The notes beneath the pieces were generated by a model, which was given only the letters and a program-made list of their open reading frames with translations, had not been told where the DNA came from and ran no database searches. The position numbers and the translations under genes were made by a program. Below, one piece after another: positions 8,620 to 17,622 of a stretch of 64,000 nt of DNA. Source of the DNA: Bacteroidetes bacterium UBA2364 (GTDB lineage: Bacteria; Bacteroidota; Rhodothermia; Rhodothermales; UBA2364); the NCBI GenBank assembly GCA_002344075.1, contig DDTM01000033.1:1-64000 (forward strand), given 5' to 3'. Position 1 is the first letter of the stretch, and each line of letters begins with the position of its first letter.

Positions 8620-10221
8620 TTAAACTTGAGCGTCCACTTCCACCTTTTCACGGATGGAATGACGTACCATGTCTTGGCTATCCCGAAACGCTTCGACATG
8701 ATTGATGGCATCAATATACGCCAATGCCGATGCCAGTAAGGTGTTCATATTCCGCGCAGCGCCTTTAAAAATGCGATCTTGGAATTCAATTTCCACATCC
8801 ACCTCTCCAACAGCATCTTGTCCTTCGGAAAGTGCACGAATGTGATATCCGGTTAGTTTATACCCATGCTCCATACAATGGTCAATCGCCCGATAAATGG
8901 CATCAATTGGTCCATCTCCAGTAGCAGTATGTTCTTTTTTATCACCTGTTCGGGCAAAATGAATCCTTACGGTAGCCAAATTGGATTTTCCGGTTTCAAC
9001 ATGAACTTGGAGATGCTCCAAGAGGACATAGGTTTCGGAGCTATCCGATTCCAAGGTCTTCATCATCAGCACCAAGTCTTCGTCGTAAATATGTTTTTTC
9101 TGGTCAGCAATTTCAAGAAAGCGTCGGTAAAGGTCATCTTTCAGATCGGTCGTAACGGAGAACCCCAGTGTTTGTATCCGAGAGAAGAAGCCATGCCGTC
9201 CTGAGTGGCGCCCCAGCGAGATTTGGCGATTGGTGTCTTGTCCCACATCTTCGGCCCGCATAATTTCGTAGGTATCCCGTCGTTTTAGCACGCCATCTTG
9301 ATGAATACCTGCCTCATGACTAAAAGCATTCTTGCCAACAATCGCTTTGTTCGGCTGTACACTAAATCCCGAATACGTAGAGACCAATTTGCTTAGCCCC
9401 ATAAGCATGGGCGAATTCACCTGAGAGTCCACGCCAAAAATATTTTGACGTACTCTTAGTGCCATCACAATTTCCTCTAAAGCAGCATTTCCGGCCCGCT
9501 CGCCAATCCCATTAATGGTACACTCCACTTGCCTTGCGCCTGCCTGAACACCTGCGAGAGAGTTCGCAACAGCAAGTCCCAGATCGTTATGGCAATGGGT
9601 TGAAAAAATGACATCAGATCTACCCTTTGCAGCCTTCATGCACGATTTTATGAGGTCTGCATATTCGTTCGGGAGGCAAAATCCGGTAGTATCCGGAACA
9701 TTAATGGTTGTTGCTCCGGCTTCAATCACAGCCGCAATCACCTCTTGCAAATAGGCCACAGGCGTTCGTCCAGCGTCTTCGGCACTAAATTCCACATCAT
9801 TCGTAAAGGTTTTGGCGTATTGCACTGCTTCGATTGCTTTTTGCAAGACGGTTTTCCGCTTGTCTTCTAATGTAGCACCGTACTTGGCATCGGCAAATTT
9901 CCCTTCGATGTGAATATCACTGGTGCCGATAAAGGTATGAATCCGCGTTTTTGCTCCACCAGCAAGCGCTTTTGCTGCTTCACGAATATCCAGTTCCACC
10001 GCCCGTGCCAATGCGGCAATGGTTGGTCCATGAACTTCCTTTACAACCCGCTGAACACCTTCAAATTGAACAGGGGAGGACACAGGGAACCCGGCCTCAA
10101 TGACATCTACCCCCAAAGCAGCCAATTGTTGTGCAATATGTAATTTTTCCGGGATGGTCATAGATGCACCCGGCGCTTGTTCTCCATCACGCAGGGTGGT
10201 ATCAAAAATAGTGATACACAT
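8620..10221 (-). CDS. leuA: 2-isopropylmalate synthase
   Basis: A 533-residue enzyme that condenses acetyl-CoA with 2-oxoisovalerate, the committed step to leucine. The catalytic TIM barrel carries FDTTLRDGEQAPG at residues 6-18 and the metal motif STHCHNDLG near 210. NGIGERAGNA and HEAGIHQDG are also present. The C-terminal region (about 395-510) is the LeuA allosteric domain that normally binds leucine for feedback inhibition. It starts 286 bases downstream of leuB, a large gap inside an otherwise tight operon that holds a leucine-rich leader and a terminator-like hairpin. Confidence 0.97.
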   Translation of the reverse strand: MCITIFDTTLRDGEQAPGASMTIPEKLHIAQQLAALGVDVIEAGFPVSSPVQFEGVQRVVKEVHGPTIAALARAVELDIREAAKALAGGAKTRIHTFIGTSDIHIEGKFADAKYGATLEDKRKTVLQKAIEAVQYAKTFTNDVEFSAEDAGRTPVAYLQEVIAAVIEAGATTINVPDTTGFCLPNEYADLIKSCMKAAKGRSDVIFSTHCHNDLGLAVANSLAGVQAGARQVECTINGIGERAGNAALEEIVMALRVRQNIFGVDSQVNSPMLMGLSKLVSTYSGFSVQPNKAIVGKNAFSHEAGIHQDGVLKRRDTYEIMRAEDVGQDTNRQISLGRHSGRHGFFSRIQTLGFSVTTDLKDDLYRRFLEIADQKKHIYDEDLVLMMKTLESDSSETYVLLEHLQVHVETGKSNLATVRIHFARTGDKKEHTATGDGPIDAIYRAIDHCMEHGYKLTGYHIRALSEGQDAVGEVDVEIEFQDRIFKGAARNMNTLLASALAYIDAINHVEAFRDSQDMVRHSIREKVEVDAQV

Positions 10222-10242
10222 ATATTTATTTTACTTATTGGA

Positions 10243-10318
10243 AAAAAACGACTTTTAAAAAATAACCGCCAGCTTGAAGGGTGAGAATCACCAAAATGAA
10301 TAGGGCATCAGGCTGGCG
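10243..10318 (-). terminator. Terminator-like hairpin of the leuA leader
   Basis: On the minus strand CGCCAGC (10318-10312) pairs with GCTGGCG (10273-10267), followed by GTTATTTTTT and, after a short gap, TTTTTTT. The large loop itself contains a second hairpin, GGTGA-TTC-TCACC (10292-10280). The 5' arm lies inside the leader-peptide frame, the arrangement expected of an amino-acid attenuator. Confidence 0.6.
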
Positions 10319-10401
10319 CACGGAAGTCGTAGGCCAAGCAAGGCATAAACAAGAAAGGACAGGCCCATAGGACCTTGATACATCGCTGGGTCGGTCTTCA
10401 T
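10288..10401 (-). CDS. Putative leucine-rich leader peptide of leuA
   Basis: A 37-codon frame starting at ATG 10401. The middle is leucine-rich: about ten Leu codons fall between residues 14 and 31, including the run GLSFLVYALLGLRLP. The stop lies inside the loop of the terminator-like hairpin that precedes leuA. A possible -7 element, TAGTTTAG (10462-10455), stands about 50 bases upstream and would give leuA its own promoter. Ribosome stalling at Leu codons could prevent the hairpin from forming when leucine is scarce. No strong Shine-Dalgarno is visible and an internal ATG (M7 or M12) could be the start. Architecture is seen; regulation is inferred. Confidence 0.5.
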   Translation of the reverse strand: MKTDPAMYQGPMGLSFLVYALLGLRLPCASLMPYSFW

Positions 10402-10507
10402 CACACGAACCAAATTGGTGGGCGGTAGCAATAAGGCATTGCTCCGTTAAGTGTCTAAACTAAGAAAACAAATCGTTTCACCGTAAGAATTGGAGATTAA
10501 GGTTCCA

Positions 10508-11590
10508 TCACCCGAACTGTAATCGTTTCACCACCTCATCTCCAAAAGCAGAGGTAGTAAGCGGTAAAAACGGATCTGTTGCCAAGTCGGCTGTCAAAAA
10601 ACCATCCAATTGTGTTTTCGCTACTGCCTGTCGAACAGCAGTTGCGGCCGCTTTTTCGCCTAGAAAATCTAACATCATGGCTGCACTGAGTATGGTGGCA
10701 GCCGGGTTTGCAATCCCCTTTCCGGCTATATCGGGTGCAGAGCCATGAATCGGTTCAAACAATCCACTCGAGTCACCGATGCTGGCCGAGGGCAACATTC
10801 CGAGAGAACCAGGCAATACTGCCGAGGCATCACTCAGAATATCTCCAAAAAGATTTCCGGTAAGGATTACACCAAACTGACGTGGATTCAGGATCAATTG
10901 CATCGCCGCATTGTCCACGTACATGTGTTCTAACTGAACATCCTCGAACTCGGCATCATGTATGCCCTGAACCACTTCTCGCCAAAGTTGCGAAACAGCC
11001 AAGACATTCGCTTTATCCACCGATGTCACCTTATTTCGTCGGTCACGGGCATATCGGAAAGCAATACGGGCAATTCGTTCGATTTCTGGACGGGTATAAC
11101 GCATCGTACTCACCCCTTCAAAATCATTCCGGAAAGAAGGGGTACCAAAATATATCCCTCCCACCAACTCCCGAACCACCAATAGGTTGGTTCCAGCCAC
11201 TTTCTCGGGGCGTAAAGGGGAGCGTGCCGCCTGAACCCCATCCACCGCGACCGGACGAAGATTTGCAAATACGTCTAAGGCTTTACGCATGGTCAATAGA
11301 CCCGTTTCGGGGCGAAGTTCCTTTGGCAGGCCATCATATTGGGGGCCACCAACTGCACCCAACAAGACGGCATCAGCGCGTTTACAAGACTCGTGTGTCT
11401 GGTCGGGGTAGGGGCTACCGAGATCATCCACCGCCGCACCACCAATGAGTGCCGATTCGAACAAAATCCCGAAATCAAACAACTCCGAAATACGGGTCAG
11501 AACTTTTACGGCTTCGGCCACCACTTCAGGCCCGACCCCGTCTCCAGATAAAAGGGTTATATTATAGGTGGAGGGTTTCACGTAGAGCAA
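10508..11590 (-). CDS. leuB: 3-isopropylmalate dehydrogenase
   Basis: A 360-residue NAD-dependent dehydrogenase giving 2-oxoisocaproate, the last carbon-skeleton step of leucine synthesis. Motifs include LLSGDGVGPEVV at the N-terminus, ELVGGIYFG and RYTRPEIERIARIAF in the middle, VDKANVLAVSQLWREV, DNAAMQLI and GNLFGDILSDASAVLPGSLGMLPSASI, and GSAPDIAGKGIANP near the NAD site. The reading frame opens with TTG at 11590; a GTG three codons later (11581) is the other option, since no ATG is available. It is 20 bases downstream of the DinB-like gene. Confidence 0.96.
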   Translation of the reverse strand: MLYVKPSTYNITLLSGDGVGPEVVAEAVKVLTRISELFDFGILFESALIGGAAVDDLGSPYPDQTHESCKRADAVLLGAVGGPQYDGLPKELRPETGLLTMRKALDVFANLRPVAVDGVQAARSPLRPEKVAGTNLLVVRELVGGIYFGTPSFRNDFEGVSTMRYTRPEIERIARIAFRYARDRRNKVTSVDKANVLAVSQLWREVVQGIHDAEFEDVQLEHMYVDNAAMQLILNPRQFGVILTGNLFGDILSDASAVLPGSLGMLPSASIGDSSGLFEPIHGSAPDIAGKGIANPAATILSAAMMLDFLGEKAAATAVRQAVAKTQLDGFLTADLATDPFLPLTTSAFGDEVVKRLQFG

Positions 11591-11610
11591 GGTTTTAAAA
11601 GGTGCAATAT

Positions 11611-12120
11611 TTAGTCAGTCTTTACCCGATCGTTGAGTGTTGGCCCTGTATAAAAAGCCATATCCACATCCCTAAGCATTTTTGTCCAAAACACAATTTG
11701 TCCTGTATGATAGGAAAAATGTTGGGTGACATGAATCATGATACCCGTAACGGTCCAATCATTCTTCCCCTGTACTGCTCGTTTGCAATACAATTCATCC
11801 GGGTTTAATGATTTCATTTCCGCCACAGCTTCGGCAACGGTTTCAATGAGCGCATCCAATAACTGTGCTTTTGACATCCCTCCTTTGGCATCAAACTCAT
11901 AGGAGCGGTCTCGTAGATCTGACCACCCTGCCAAACCAGAGAGTACATATTGCCTGATATTCCCTACAAGATGCAGCAATTGGTTGCCCACGGCATTCGA
12001 GTTTCCAGAAGGTTTTATCCAGATTTCTGTCTCGTCCACCAAGTCCAAACAAGCACGGATTTTGGAAAGATTTTCCTCGAAATACTGGATGCACTCAGCG
12101 GCAATAAGTTGTACATTCAT
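11611..12120 (-). CDS. DinB-like four-helix-bundle protein
   Basis: A 169-residue protein of the DinB/YfiT-like superfamily, whose members use three histidines to bind a metal and often act as thiol or S-transferases. His residues compatible with the metal triad lie in LLHLVGNIRQY and MIHVTQHFSYHTGQI. The frame extends five codons upstream to a TTG, but ATG 12120 (MNVQLIAAE) is preferred. It sits between ilvC and leuB, 30 bases before the latter, with no known link to branched-chain synthesis, so it may be a passenger gene. The reaction is unknown. Confidence 0.82.
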   Translation of the reverse strand: MNVQLIAAECIQYFEENLSKIRACLDLVDETEIWIKPSGNSNAVGNQLLHLVGNIRQYVLSGLAGWSDLRDRSYEFDAKGGMSKAQLLDALIETVAEAVAEMKSLNPDELYCKRAVQGKNDWTVTGIMIHVTQHFSYHTGQIVFWTKMLRDVDMAFYTGPTLNDRVKTD

Positions 12121-12169
12121 GGACGAAAATATCAAAAAAGGGCCAGAAATTTTCCCGACCCTCTGAAAA

Positions 12170-13198
12170 TTATTGACCGATTGGCTCGCCCACTGTTTCA
12201 GCTTTCCGGTTGGTTTTCAGCCAAGGCATCATAGCACGCAGTTTTTTACCTACCACCTCGATTGGATGTACGGTATCGGCGTGGCGCATGGCCTTCAGAT
12301 TTGTAGAACCATTGTCGCAGTCGTTAATGAATTCTTGTGCGAACTGGCCATTTTGCACCTCTTCCAAGATCTTTTTCATCTCAGTCTTGGCAGTATCTTT
12401 GATAACACGTACCCCACGGGTGTATCCACCATACTCAGCGGTGTCAGAAACCGAATAGTTCATGTAAGCCAAGCCGCCCTCGTAGTACAAGTCCACGATG
12501 AGCTTCAACTCATGAAGACACTCAAAATAAGCCAACTCTGGCGGATATCCAGCTTCCACCAAGGTCTCAAAGCCCGCTTTAATTAGGGCTTCCGAACCTC
12601 CGCATAATACAGCTTGCTCTCCAAAAAGATCTGTTTCGGTTTCATCCTTAAAGTTTGTTTCGATGATCCCTACACGGCCTCCACCTATACCCGAAGCATA
12701 CGAAAGCGCAAGCTCTAGCGCACCTCCCGTTGCGTCCTGATGAACGGCCACCAGACACGGCGTTCCAGCGCCTTCCGTGTAAGTCCGACGAACCAAATGT
12801 CCGGGAGATTTTGGAGCGACCATAAAAACATCCACATCCGTTGGAGGAATTACCCGCTTAAAGTGAATATTGAAGCCATGTCCAAATCCAAGTGCTTGAC
12901 CAGCACGAAGGTTTGGGGCAATTTCGGCATCAAATACTTTCTTTTGGTGTTGGTCGGGGATGAGGATCATGACCACATCGGCCCATTGAACCGCATCGGC
13001 AACCGCCAAGACTTTCAGACCGCGTTCCGAGGCTTTTTCGGCTGAAGCAGAACCGGGACGCAAGCCTACCGCCACTTCTATACCACTTTCGTGAAGGTTA
13101 AGGGCATGGGCATGGCCCTGACTTCCGTAACCGATAACGGCCACTTTTTTTGACTGAATCAGACCGAGGTCAGCATCGGCATCATAATAAACTTTCAT
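12170..13198 (-). CDS. ilvC: Ketol-acid reductoisomerase
   Basis: A 342-residue class I (short) enzyme that rearranges and reduces acetolactate or acetohydroxybutyrate with NADPH. The dinucleotide fold is VAVIGYGSQGHAHALNL at about residues 18-34, followed by GLRPGSASAEKA. Metal and catalytic residues are in KSPGHLVRRTYTEG, ETDLFGEQAVLCGG and ELAYFECLHELKLIVDL. The frame is open 18 codons further upstream, but MKVYYDADADLGLI matches the family's normal N-terminus, so ATG 13198 is chosen; this leaves 50 bases after ilvN. Downstream is the DinB-like gene. Confidence 0.97.
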   Translation of the reverse strand: MKVYYDADADLGLIQSKKVAVIGYGSQGHAHALNLHESGIEVAVGLRPGSASAEKASERGLKVLAVADAVQWADVVMILIPDQHQKKVFDAEIAPNLRAGQALGFGHGFNIHFKRVIPPTDVDVFMVAPKSPGHLVRRTYTEGAGTPCLVAVHQDATGGALELALSYASGIGGGRVGIIETNFKDETETDLFGEQAVLCGGSEALIKAGFETLVEAGYPPELAYFECLHELKLIVDLYYEGGLAYMNYSVSDTAEYGGYTRGVRVIKDTAKTEMKKILEEVQNGQFAQEFINDCDNGSTNLKAMRHADTVHPIEVVGKKLRAMMPWLKTNRKAETVGEPIGQ

Positions 13199-13248
13199 GG
13201 GTGAACTTAATGGGTTATATACAAATTTGGTATTTATTTCCGGAAAAC

Positions 13249-13824
13249 TCAATCACCGTGAATCAGAGGACGCGCCAAGGCTACCCTGCCGCTTCGTGCG
13301 ACATCCAAAACGCCATAAGACCCTAATACATGAATAAGGGCTTTTATTTTTTTCGTCGGGCCAGTCACTTCAAACATCAACGTTTCGGGTGTAATGTCCA
13401 CCACTTTTCCTTCAAACATCTCGAGGGTATCCCGTAGTTCGCTGCGTTGATGGGCCAATGCCCGCACCCGAATGAGGCAAATTTCACGCTCCACATAGTC
13501 TGCATCGTTAAGGTCGGTCACCTCTAACGTTTCAACAAGACGGTTCAATTGTCGAAGGATCTGTCGGATTACTTTGGTATTTCCACTGGTGGCTAATGTA
13601 AGCCGAGAGACACTTGGATCTTCGGTTTCCCCAACGGCAACACTTTCCAAATTAAAGCCTCGTGCCGCAAACATATTAAGTACACGGTTCAAAGATCCGG
13701 ATTGGTTCTCCAGCAATACGCTAATGATATGGCGTTGCACCAACGTTTCATCACCCGGATTGATAGGAAGCCCGTCTGCCTTTTTACGGTATATCTGCTG
13801 GGGGGTTAAAGTCTTCGTGGACAT
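13249..13824 (-). CDS. ilvN: Acetolactate synthase small (regulatory) subunit
   Basis: A 191-residue regulatory subunit with an N-terminal ACT domain beginning about residue 31 (HIISVLLENQSGSLNRVLNMF, then GFNLESVAVG) and a second ACT-like half from about 105. It binds valine for feedback control and raises the activity of IlvB. The N-terminal 25-30 residues before the ACT domain are longer than in the E. coli homologues. It starts 34 bases after ilvB, consistent with coupled production of the two subunits. The symbol ilvH would be equally valid. Confidence 0.94.
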   Translation of the reverse strand: MSTKTLTPQQIYRKKADGLPINPGDETLVQRHIISVLLENQSGSLNRVLNMFAARGFNLESVAVGETEDPSVSRLTLATSGNTKVIRQILRQLNRLVETLEVTDLNDADYVEREICLIRVRALAHQRSELRDTLEMFEGKVVDITPETLMFEVTGPTKKIKALIHVLGSYGVLDVARSGRVALARPLIHGD

Positions 13825-13857
13825 AGGTTTATGTTTTAATGGATTAAGGCAAACAAA

Positions 13858-15624
13858 TCAGACAAAGCTATCGGGCGTCATCCGTTTCGTGATCATCTCA
13901 TCGGTCGAAGCACCGGAAGGAACCATAGGAAACACCATTTCTTCCTTCACTACCTTAAATTCCATCAATACCGGGCCATCGTGTGCAAAAGCTTCATCGA
14001 GTGTTTTTTGTACATCGGCAACATTTTCACAATACAAGCCCTTTATCCGAAATGCTTCGGCCAATTTTACATAGTCTGGATTGGAGCCCGAAAGGTCTGT
14101 ATGGCTGTATCGGCTTTCATGGAATAATTCCTGCCACTGACGGACCATCCCAAGGAAGTTGTTATTGAAAATGATGATTTTTACTGGCAAGTTGTACTGC
14201 GAGATCACCCCCAATTCTTGGGCATTCATTAAGAAACCACCATCACCGTTAATCGAGACCACAGGACGTGTTCTTTGTCCGAAGGAAGCACCCATGGCAG
14301 CCGGCAACGAGAACCCCATTGTTCCCAATCCTCCCGAAGTAATATGGGTTCGAGGATAAACATATTTAAAGAACTGTGCGCCCCACATCTGGTTTTGGCC
14401 TACGTCGGTGATCACAACGGCATCTCCCTTTGTTTTCTCCCACAACAAATCCAAGATATATTGTGGCCGAAGTAGTCCGTCTTGGTCATAATCCAACGGG
14501 CATTCTTGTTTCCACTGTGTAATTTGGCCAAGCCATGCAGAGGTATCTTTCTTGCCGACTAAAGGCAGCAATTCCTGTAACACCATTTTTACATCGCCCA
14601 CAACCGCACAATCCACATAGACATTTTTAGAAATACAAGAAGGATCAATGTCCATATGAATGATTTTTGCATGGGGTGCCCAAGATTCTAGTTTTCCTGT
14701 GACACGGTCATCAAATCGTGCCCCGACCGCAATCAGCAAATCCGCATGTTGAACTGCCTGATTGGCATACCACGTACCATGCATTCCCAACATGTGTAGT
14801 GAAAGTTCATCGGTTACAGGAAAAGCCCCGATACCGTGCAAAGTAGTCGTAACCGGAATCTGGGTTTTTCTCGCCAGTTCTGCCAGTTCTTCGGCTGCAC
14901 CCGAAAACAAACATCCACCTCCCACATATAGCAAGGGTTTACTTGCCGCCATAATCATGTCGGCAGCTTGTTGGACTTTTGCTTTCGAAGGCTGCATCGG
15001 TACATGATACCCCCGGATCTCAATACGTTCCGGGATCTGAAGCGGTGCTTTGGCCAGTAGAACGTCTTTAGGAATATCTACCAGAACAGGGCCCGGACGC
15101 CCAGACTGGGCGATATGAAAGGCTTCCCGCACCACCCTTGAAAGATCTCGTACATCCCGTACCAAATAATTATGTTTGGTGATGGTTCGGGTAATCCCCA
15201 CGATATCCGCCTCTTGAAAGGCATCATTTCCAATGAGATGTGTGGGAACCTGCCCTGTGATGACTACAATCGGTACAGAATCCATATAAGCATCTGCAAT
15301 TCCTGTCACCGTATTGGTTGCCCCTGGCCCACTGGTGGCCAGCATCACCCCCACTTTCCCCGTAGCTTTCGCATATCCTTCTGCTGCATGAGTCCCACCT
15401 TGCTCGTGTCGTACCAAAATATGCTTAAACGAAGGTTGAATTCGGCTGAGTTCATCATAAAGGGTGATAATGGCACCTCCTGGATGGCCGAAAATGACTT
15501 CTACCCCTTCATATTCTAAAGTCCGAATTAGAATCTCGGAACCGGTTACCATGGGGGGCTGGACCGTTACCATTTCGTCGGGAATTGCATCACCGGCGGT
15601 ATCTGGGATATTCTGCGTGGTCAT
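13858..15624 (-). CDS. ilvB: Acetolactate synthase large subunit
   Basis: A 588-residue thiamine-diphosphate and FAD enzyme, the first common step to valine, leucine and isoleucine. The ThDP-binding Glu is in VIFGHPGGAI (about residue 40), the FAD region includes LLIAVGARFDDRVTGKL, and the C-terminal ThDP-Mg motif runs from GDGGFLMN to NNNFLGMVRQWQ. It is the first gene of the ilv-leu run. A leader of about 270 bases with a possible -7 element lies upstream. Confidence 0.97.
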   Translation of the reverse strand: MTTQNIPDTAGDAIPDEMVTVQPPMVTGSEILIRTLEYEGVEVIFGHPGGAIITLYDELSRIQPSFKHILVRHEQGGTHAAEGYAKATGKVGVMLATSGPGATNTVTGIADAYMDSVPIVVITGQVPTHLIGNDAFQEADIVGITRTITKHNYLVRDVRDLSRVVREAFHIAQSGRPGPVLVDIPKDVLLAKAPLQIPERIEIRGYHVPMQPSKAKVQQAADMIMAASKPLLYVGGGCLFSGAAEELAELARKTQIPVTTTLHGIGAFPVTDELSLHMLGMHGTWYANQAVQHADLLIAVGARFDDRVTGKLESWAPHAKIIHMDIDPSCISKNVYVDCAVVGDVKMVLQELLPLVGKKDTSAWLGQITQWKQECPLDYDQDGLLRPQYILDLLWEKTKGDAVVITDVGQNQMWGAQFFKYVYPRTHITSGGLGTMGFSLPAAMGASFGQRTRPVVSINGDGGFLMNAQELGVISQYNLPVKIIIFNNNFLGMVRQWQELFHESRYSHTDLSGSNPDYVKLAEAFRIKGLYCENVADVQKTLDEAFAHDGPVLMEFKVVKEEMVFPMVPSGASTDEMITKRMTPDSFV

Positions 15625-16032
15625 AAGATTGGGGTTATGATGATCTTAAATAAGCAATTACTTATTCCATTTTTTTGATGCAACATTTTTTAGCCTGATT
15701 AAGGATGGACTGTTCATTTAAGAACCAAATCCAGTTAAAACCTTCAAGTAAAGAAGGTCGCATCCATTCAAGGCGAATCGCCTCTGAGGTTCGGGACGTG
15801 CCATCAAATAAACAAACTTTATTGAACAAATAAAACCTAAAGAACAACGGCTAAAGAAGGGGTTTAGGATAAATAAATGAAGCAAAAAAAGGACTGGGTT
15901 ACAAAAATAACATAAAAGCGCTTTCAGTACTTAATTAAATAAGAACATAGGCAGATTAGCCAAAAAAACAAAAGAAGCTCCTTGCAGTGTTTGGCTCTAC
16001 CATTAAAAAAACAAGCCAATATTCACATTATT
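15625..16032 (-). promoter_or_regulatory. Promoter and leader region upstream of ilvB
   Basis: On the minus strand, TATTTTTG (15909-15902) matches the Bacteroidota -7 element TAnnTTTG. A 10-base palindrome AAAGCGCTTT (15915-15924) lies just upstream where an operator could sit. The transcript would then have a leader of about 270 bases. It contains a 28-codon frame (15804-15718) with a Leu/Val cluster, DLLYLKVL, and a small hairpin ACCTTC...GAAGGT. No T-run terminator follows, so transcription attenuation is not shown here. Confidence 0.4.
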
Positions 16033-16506
16033 TTATAATTCAATGACTGATTGAATCGCGAATTCGACTGCATTTTGCCTTTCCCAGAAGGACTGGGCTT
16101 CCACATTGCGTGAAGAGGCGATCAAGCCGATGCGTTTGCTTCCAATTTTCAAGGCCCATTCTTTTACATGGCCTACCAAGACTTTACCGATCCCAAGCCC
16201 TCTGAACGCGGTTTCAACATAAATTTCCTGAATAAAAACTTCTCCTGGTGGTTCAAAGATGGCTGAAGTGACAGCATAATGGGCTGCAATGTATCCTACT
16301 ATTCTCTTTTCCTCGATGGCAACCCACATTTTATGATCGGTTTCATATAGCCAGTCGGAAAAACTATTCCGCCAGCGCTCGGATGCATCGGGTGCAAGCC
16401 TAAAGCGTGGATCCAAAGACTGGTGCAGCCTCATGAGCGATCGCCAAAGACGTTCAATTTCATCCCGATGTTCACGTTTGGCCGGAAGAATTGTAAAATC
16501 TGCCAT
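16033..16506 (-). CDS. GNAT-family acetyltransferase
   Basis: A 157-residue acetyltransferase. The acetyl-CoA-binding segment is VETAFRGLGIGKVLVGHVKEWA (split over residues about 103-124), preceded by the beta strand GEVFIQEIYV and followed by KRIGLIASSRNVEAQSFWERQ, a classic GNAT C-terminal half. ATG 16506 (MADFTILPAKREH) is chosen over an in-frame TTG at 16548. It lies 57 bases downstream of asd and is probably the last gene under the SAM riboswitch. The acceptor is unknown. Confidence 0.86.
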   Translation of the reverse strand: MADFTILPAKREHRDEIERLWRSLMRLHQSLDPRFRLAPDASERWRNSFSDWLYETDHKMWVAIEEKRIVGYIAAHYAVTSAIFEPPGEVFIQEIYVETAFRGLGIGKVLVGHVKEWALKIGSKRIGLIASSRNVEAQSFWERQNAVEFAIQSVIEL

Positions 16507-16563
16507 AGATACCAAATTAGAAGGGGTACACTTGCTGATGTACCCCAAATTATCAAGCGTTTC

Positions 16564-17622
16564 TCAGATCCGGTGTTTAAGGTAGCCTTTGCTCACCAAT
16601 AGTTCCGCATTCAGAATGGCGCCTCCCGCTGCCCCACGGATGGTATTATGCACCAGAAGCGTAAACTTCACATCGAATAACGCATCCGCACGTACCCGTC
16701 CCACCGAGACTGTCATACCATTTCCCAAAGAAGCATGACGGCGTGGTTGCGGAAAGCGCTCATCCTCAAACAATTTAATCAGTGGCGTAGGCGATGAAGG
16801 TAAACCCAGATGAGCAATTGGGTCCTCAAAGGCTCTAAACACTGCTTTAATAGCAGCAAGATCGGCTGCGGTTTTTAATTTAACCGAAACACTTTCTGTA
16901 TGACCATCCAAAACCGAAACCCGATTACAGGACGCGCTGATTTTAAAGTCTGCAAACTGAATACCCTGTTCTGTCAGGGTGCCAAAAAGCTTCAGTGGCT
17001 CTGTTTCCATCTTGGCTTCTTCGCCCCCAATGTGCGGCACAACATTACTCAAGATGTCTAACGAAGGAACACCCGGATATCCAGCGCCAGAAAGCGCCTG
17101 CATGGTCACCACATGGACCGCCTCTAGTCCAAATGCCTTTTGAAGTGGTAACAAGGCCAAAACCAAGCCAACTGTCGAGCAATTAGGATTGGTAACAATA
17201 AAGCCACCATGATCGCTATAGGCCTGGCGATCAATTAAAGCCAGATGCTCCGGATTCACTTCCGGAACCAACAACGGGACGGTCGGCTCCATCCGATAAT
17301 TTCGGGTGTTAGAGATCACAGGCATTCCGGCTTGTGCAAACGCCATTTCCATTTCCAAAGCCACACTGGCATCCACACCGGAAAAAACAAAGTCGGCATC
17401 CACTTCCTCGGGATTAGCAAGCACTACCGTTTGATCTGCAATCTTTTCAGGAATTGGAGTTGCACCAATCCAGTTTACGGCATCTATGTACTTTTTTCCC
17501 GCCGAACGCTCGGAAGCCGCAAGGGCTACAACTTCGAACCATGGGTGACCGTCCAATAATTCCACAAATTTCTGGCCAACAGCACCAGTAGCTCCTAAGA
17601 CGCCAACACGATACTTTTGCAT
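16564..17622 (-). CDS. asd: Aspartate-semialdehyde dehydrogenase, archaeal/fungal-type
   Basis: A 352-residue NADPH enzyme that makes aspartate semialdehyde for methionine, threonine and lysine/DAP. The nucleotide motif is VGVLGATGAVGQKF. The active-site Cys is in NPNCSTVGLVLALLPLQ and the catalytic His near GNGMTVSVGR. The segment ALAASERSAGKKY and the block IGGEEAKMETEP are characteristic of the archaeal/fungal branch rather than the E. coli type. A good Shine-Dalgarno (GGAG) precedes the ATG. The start lies 28 bases inside the metX frame. Placement in the met run puts it under SAM control. Confidence 0.94.
   Translation of the reverse strand: MQKYRVGVLGATGAVGQKFVELLDGHPWFEVVALAASERSAGKKYIDAVNWIGATPIPEKIADQTVVLANPEEVDADFVFSGVDASVALEMEMAFAQAGMPVISNTRNYRMEPTVPLLVPEVNPEHLALIDRQAYSDHGGFIVTNPNCSTVGLVLALLPLQKAFGLEAVHVVTMQALSGAGYPGVPSLDILSNVVPHIGGEEAKMETEPLKLFGTLTEQGIQFADFKISASCNRVSVLDGHTESVSVKLKTAADLAAIKAVFRAFEDPIAHLGLPSSPTPLIKLFEDERFPQPRRHASLGNGMTVSVGRVRADALFDVKFTLLVHNTIRGAAGGAILNAELLVSKGYLKHRI

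Noticed and set aside
10882..11448. 188-codon plus-strand frame inside leuB
   Set aside because: Pro/His/Arg-rich shadow of leuB with no start signals.
15780..15810. T-box-like string (GATGGCACGTCCC on the minus strand) upstream of ilvB
   Set aside because: The conserved TGGNACCGCG and the specifier-loop structure are missing and no terminator follows.
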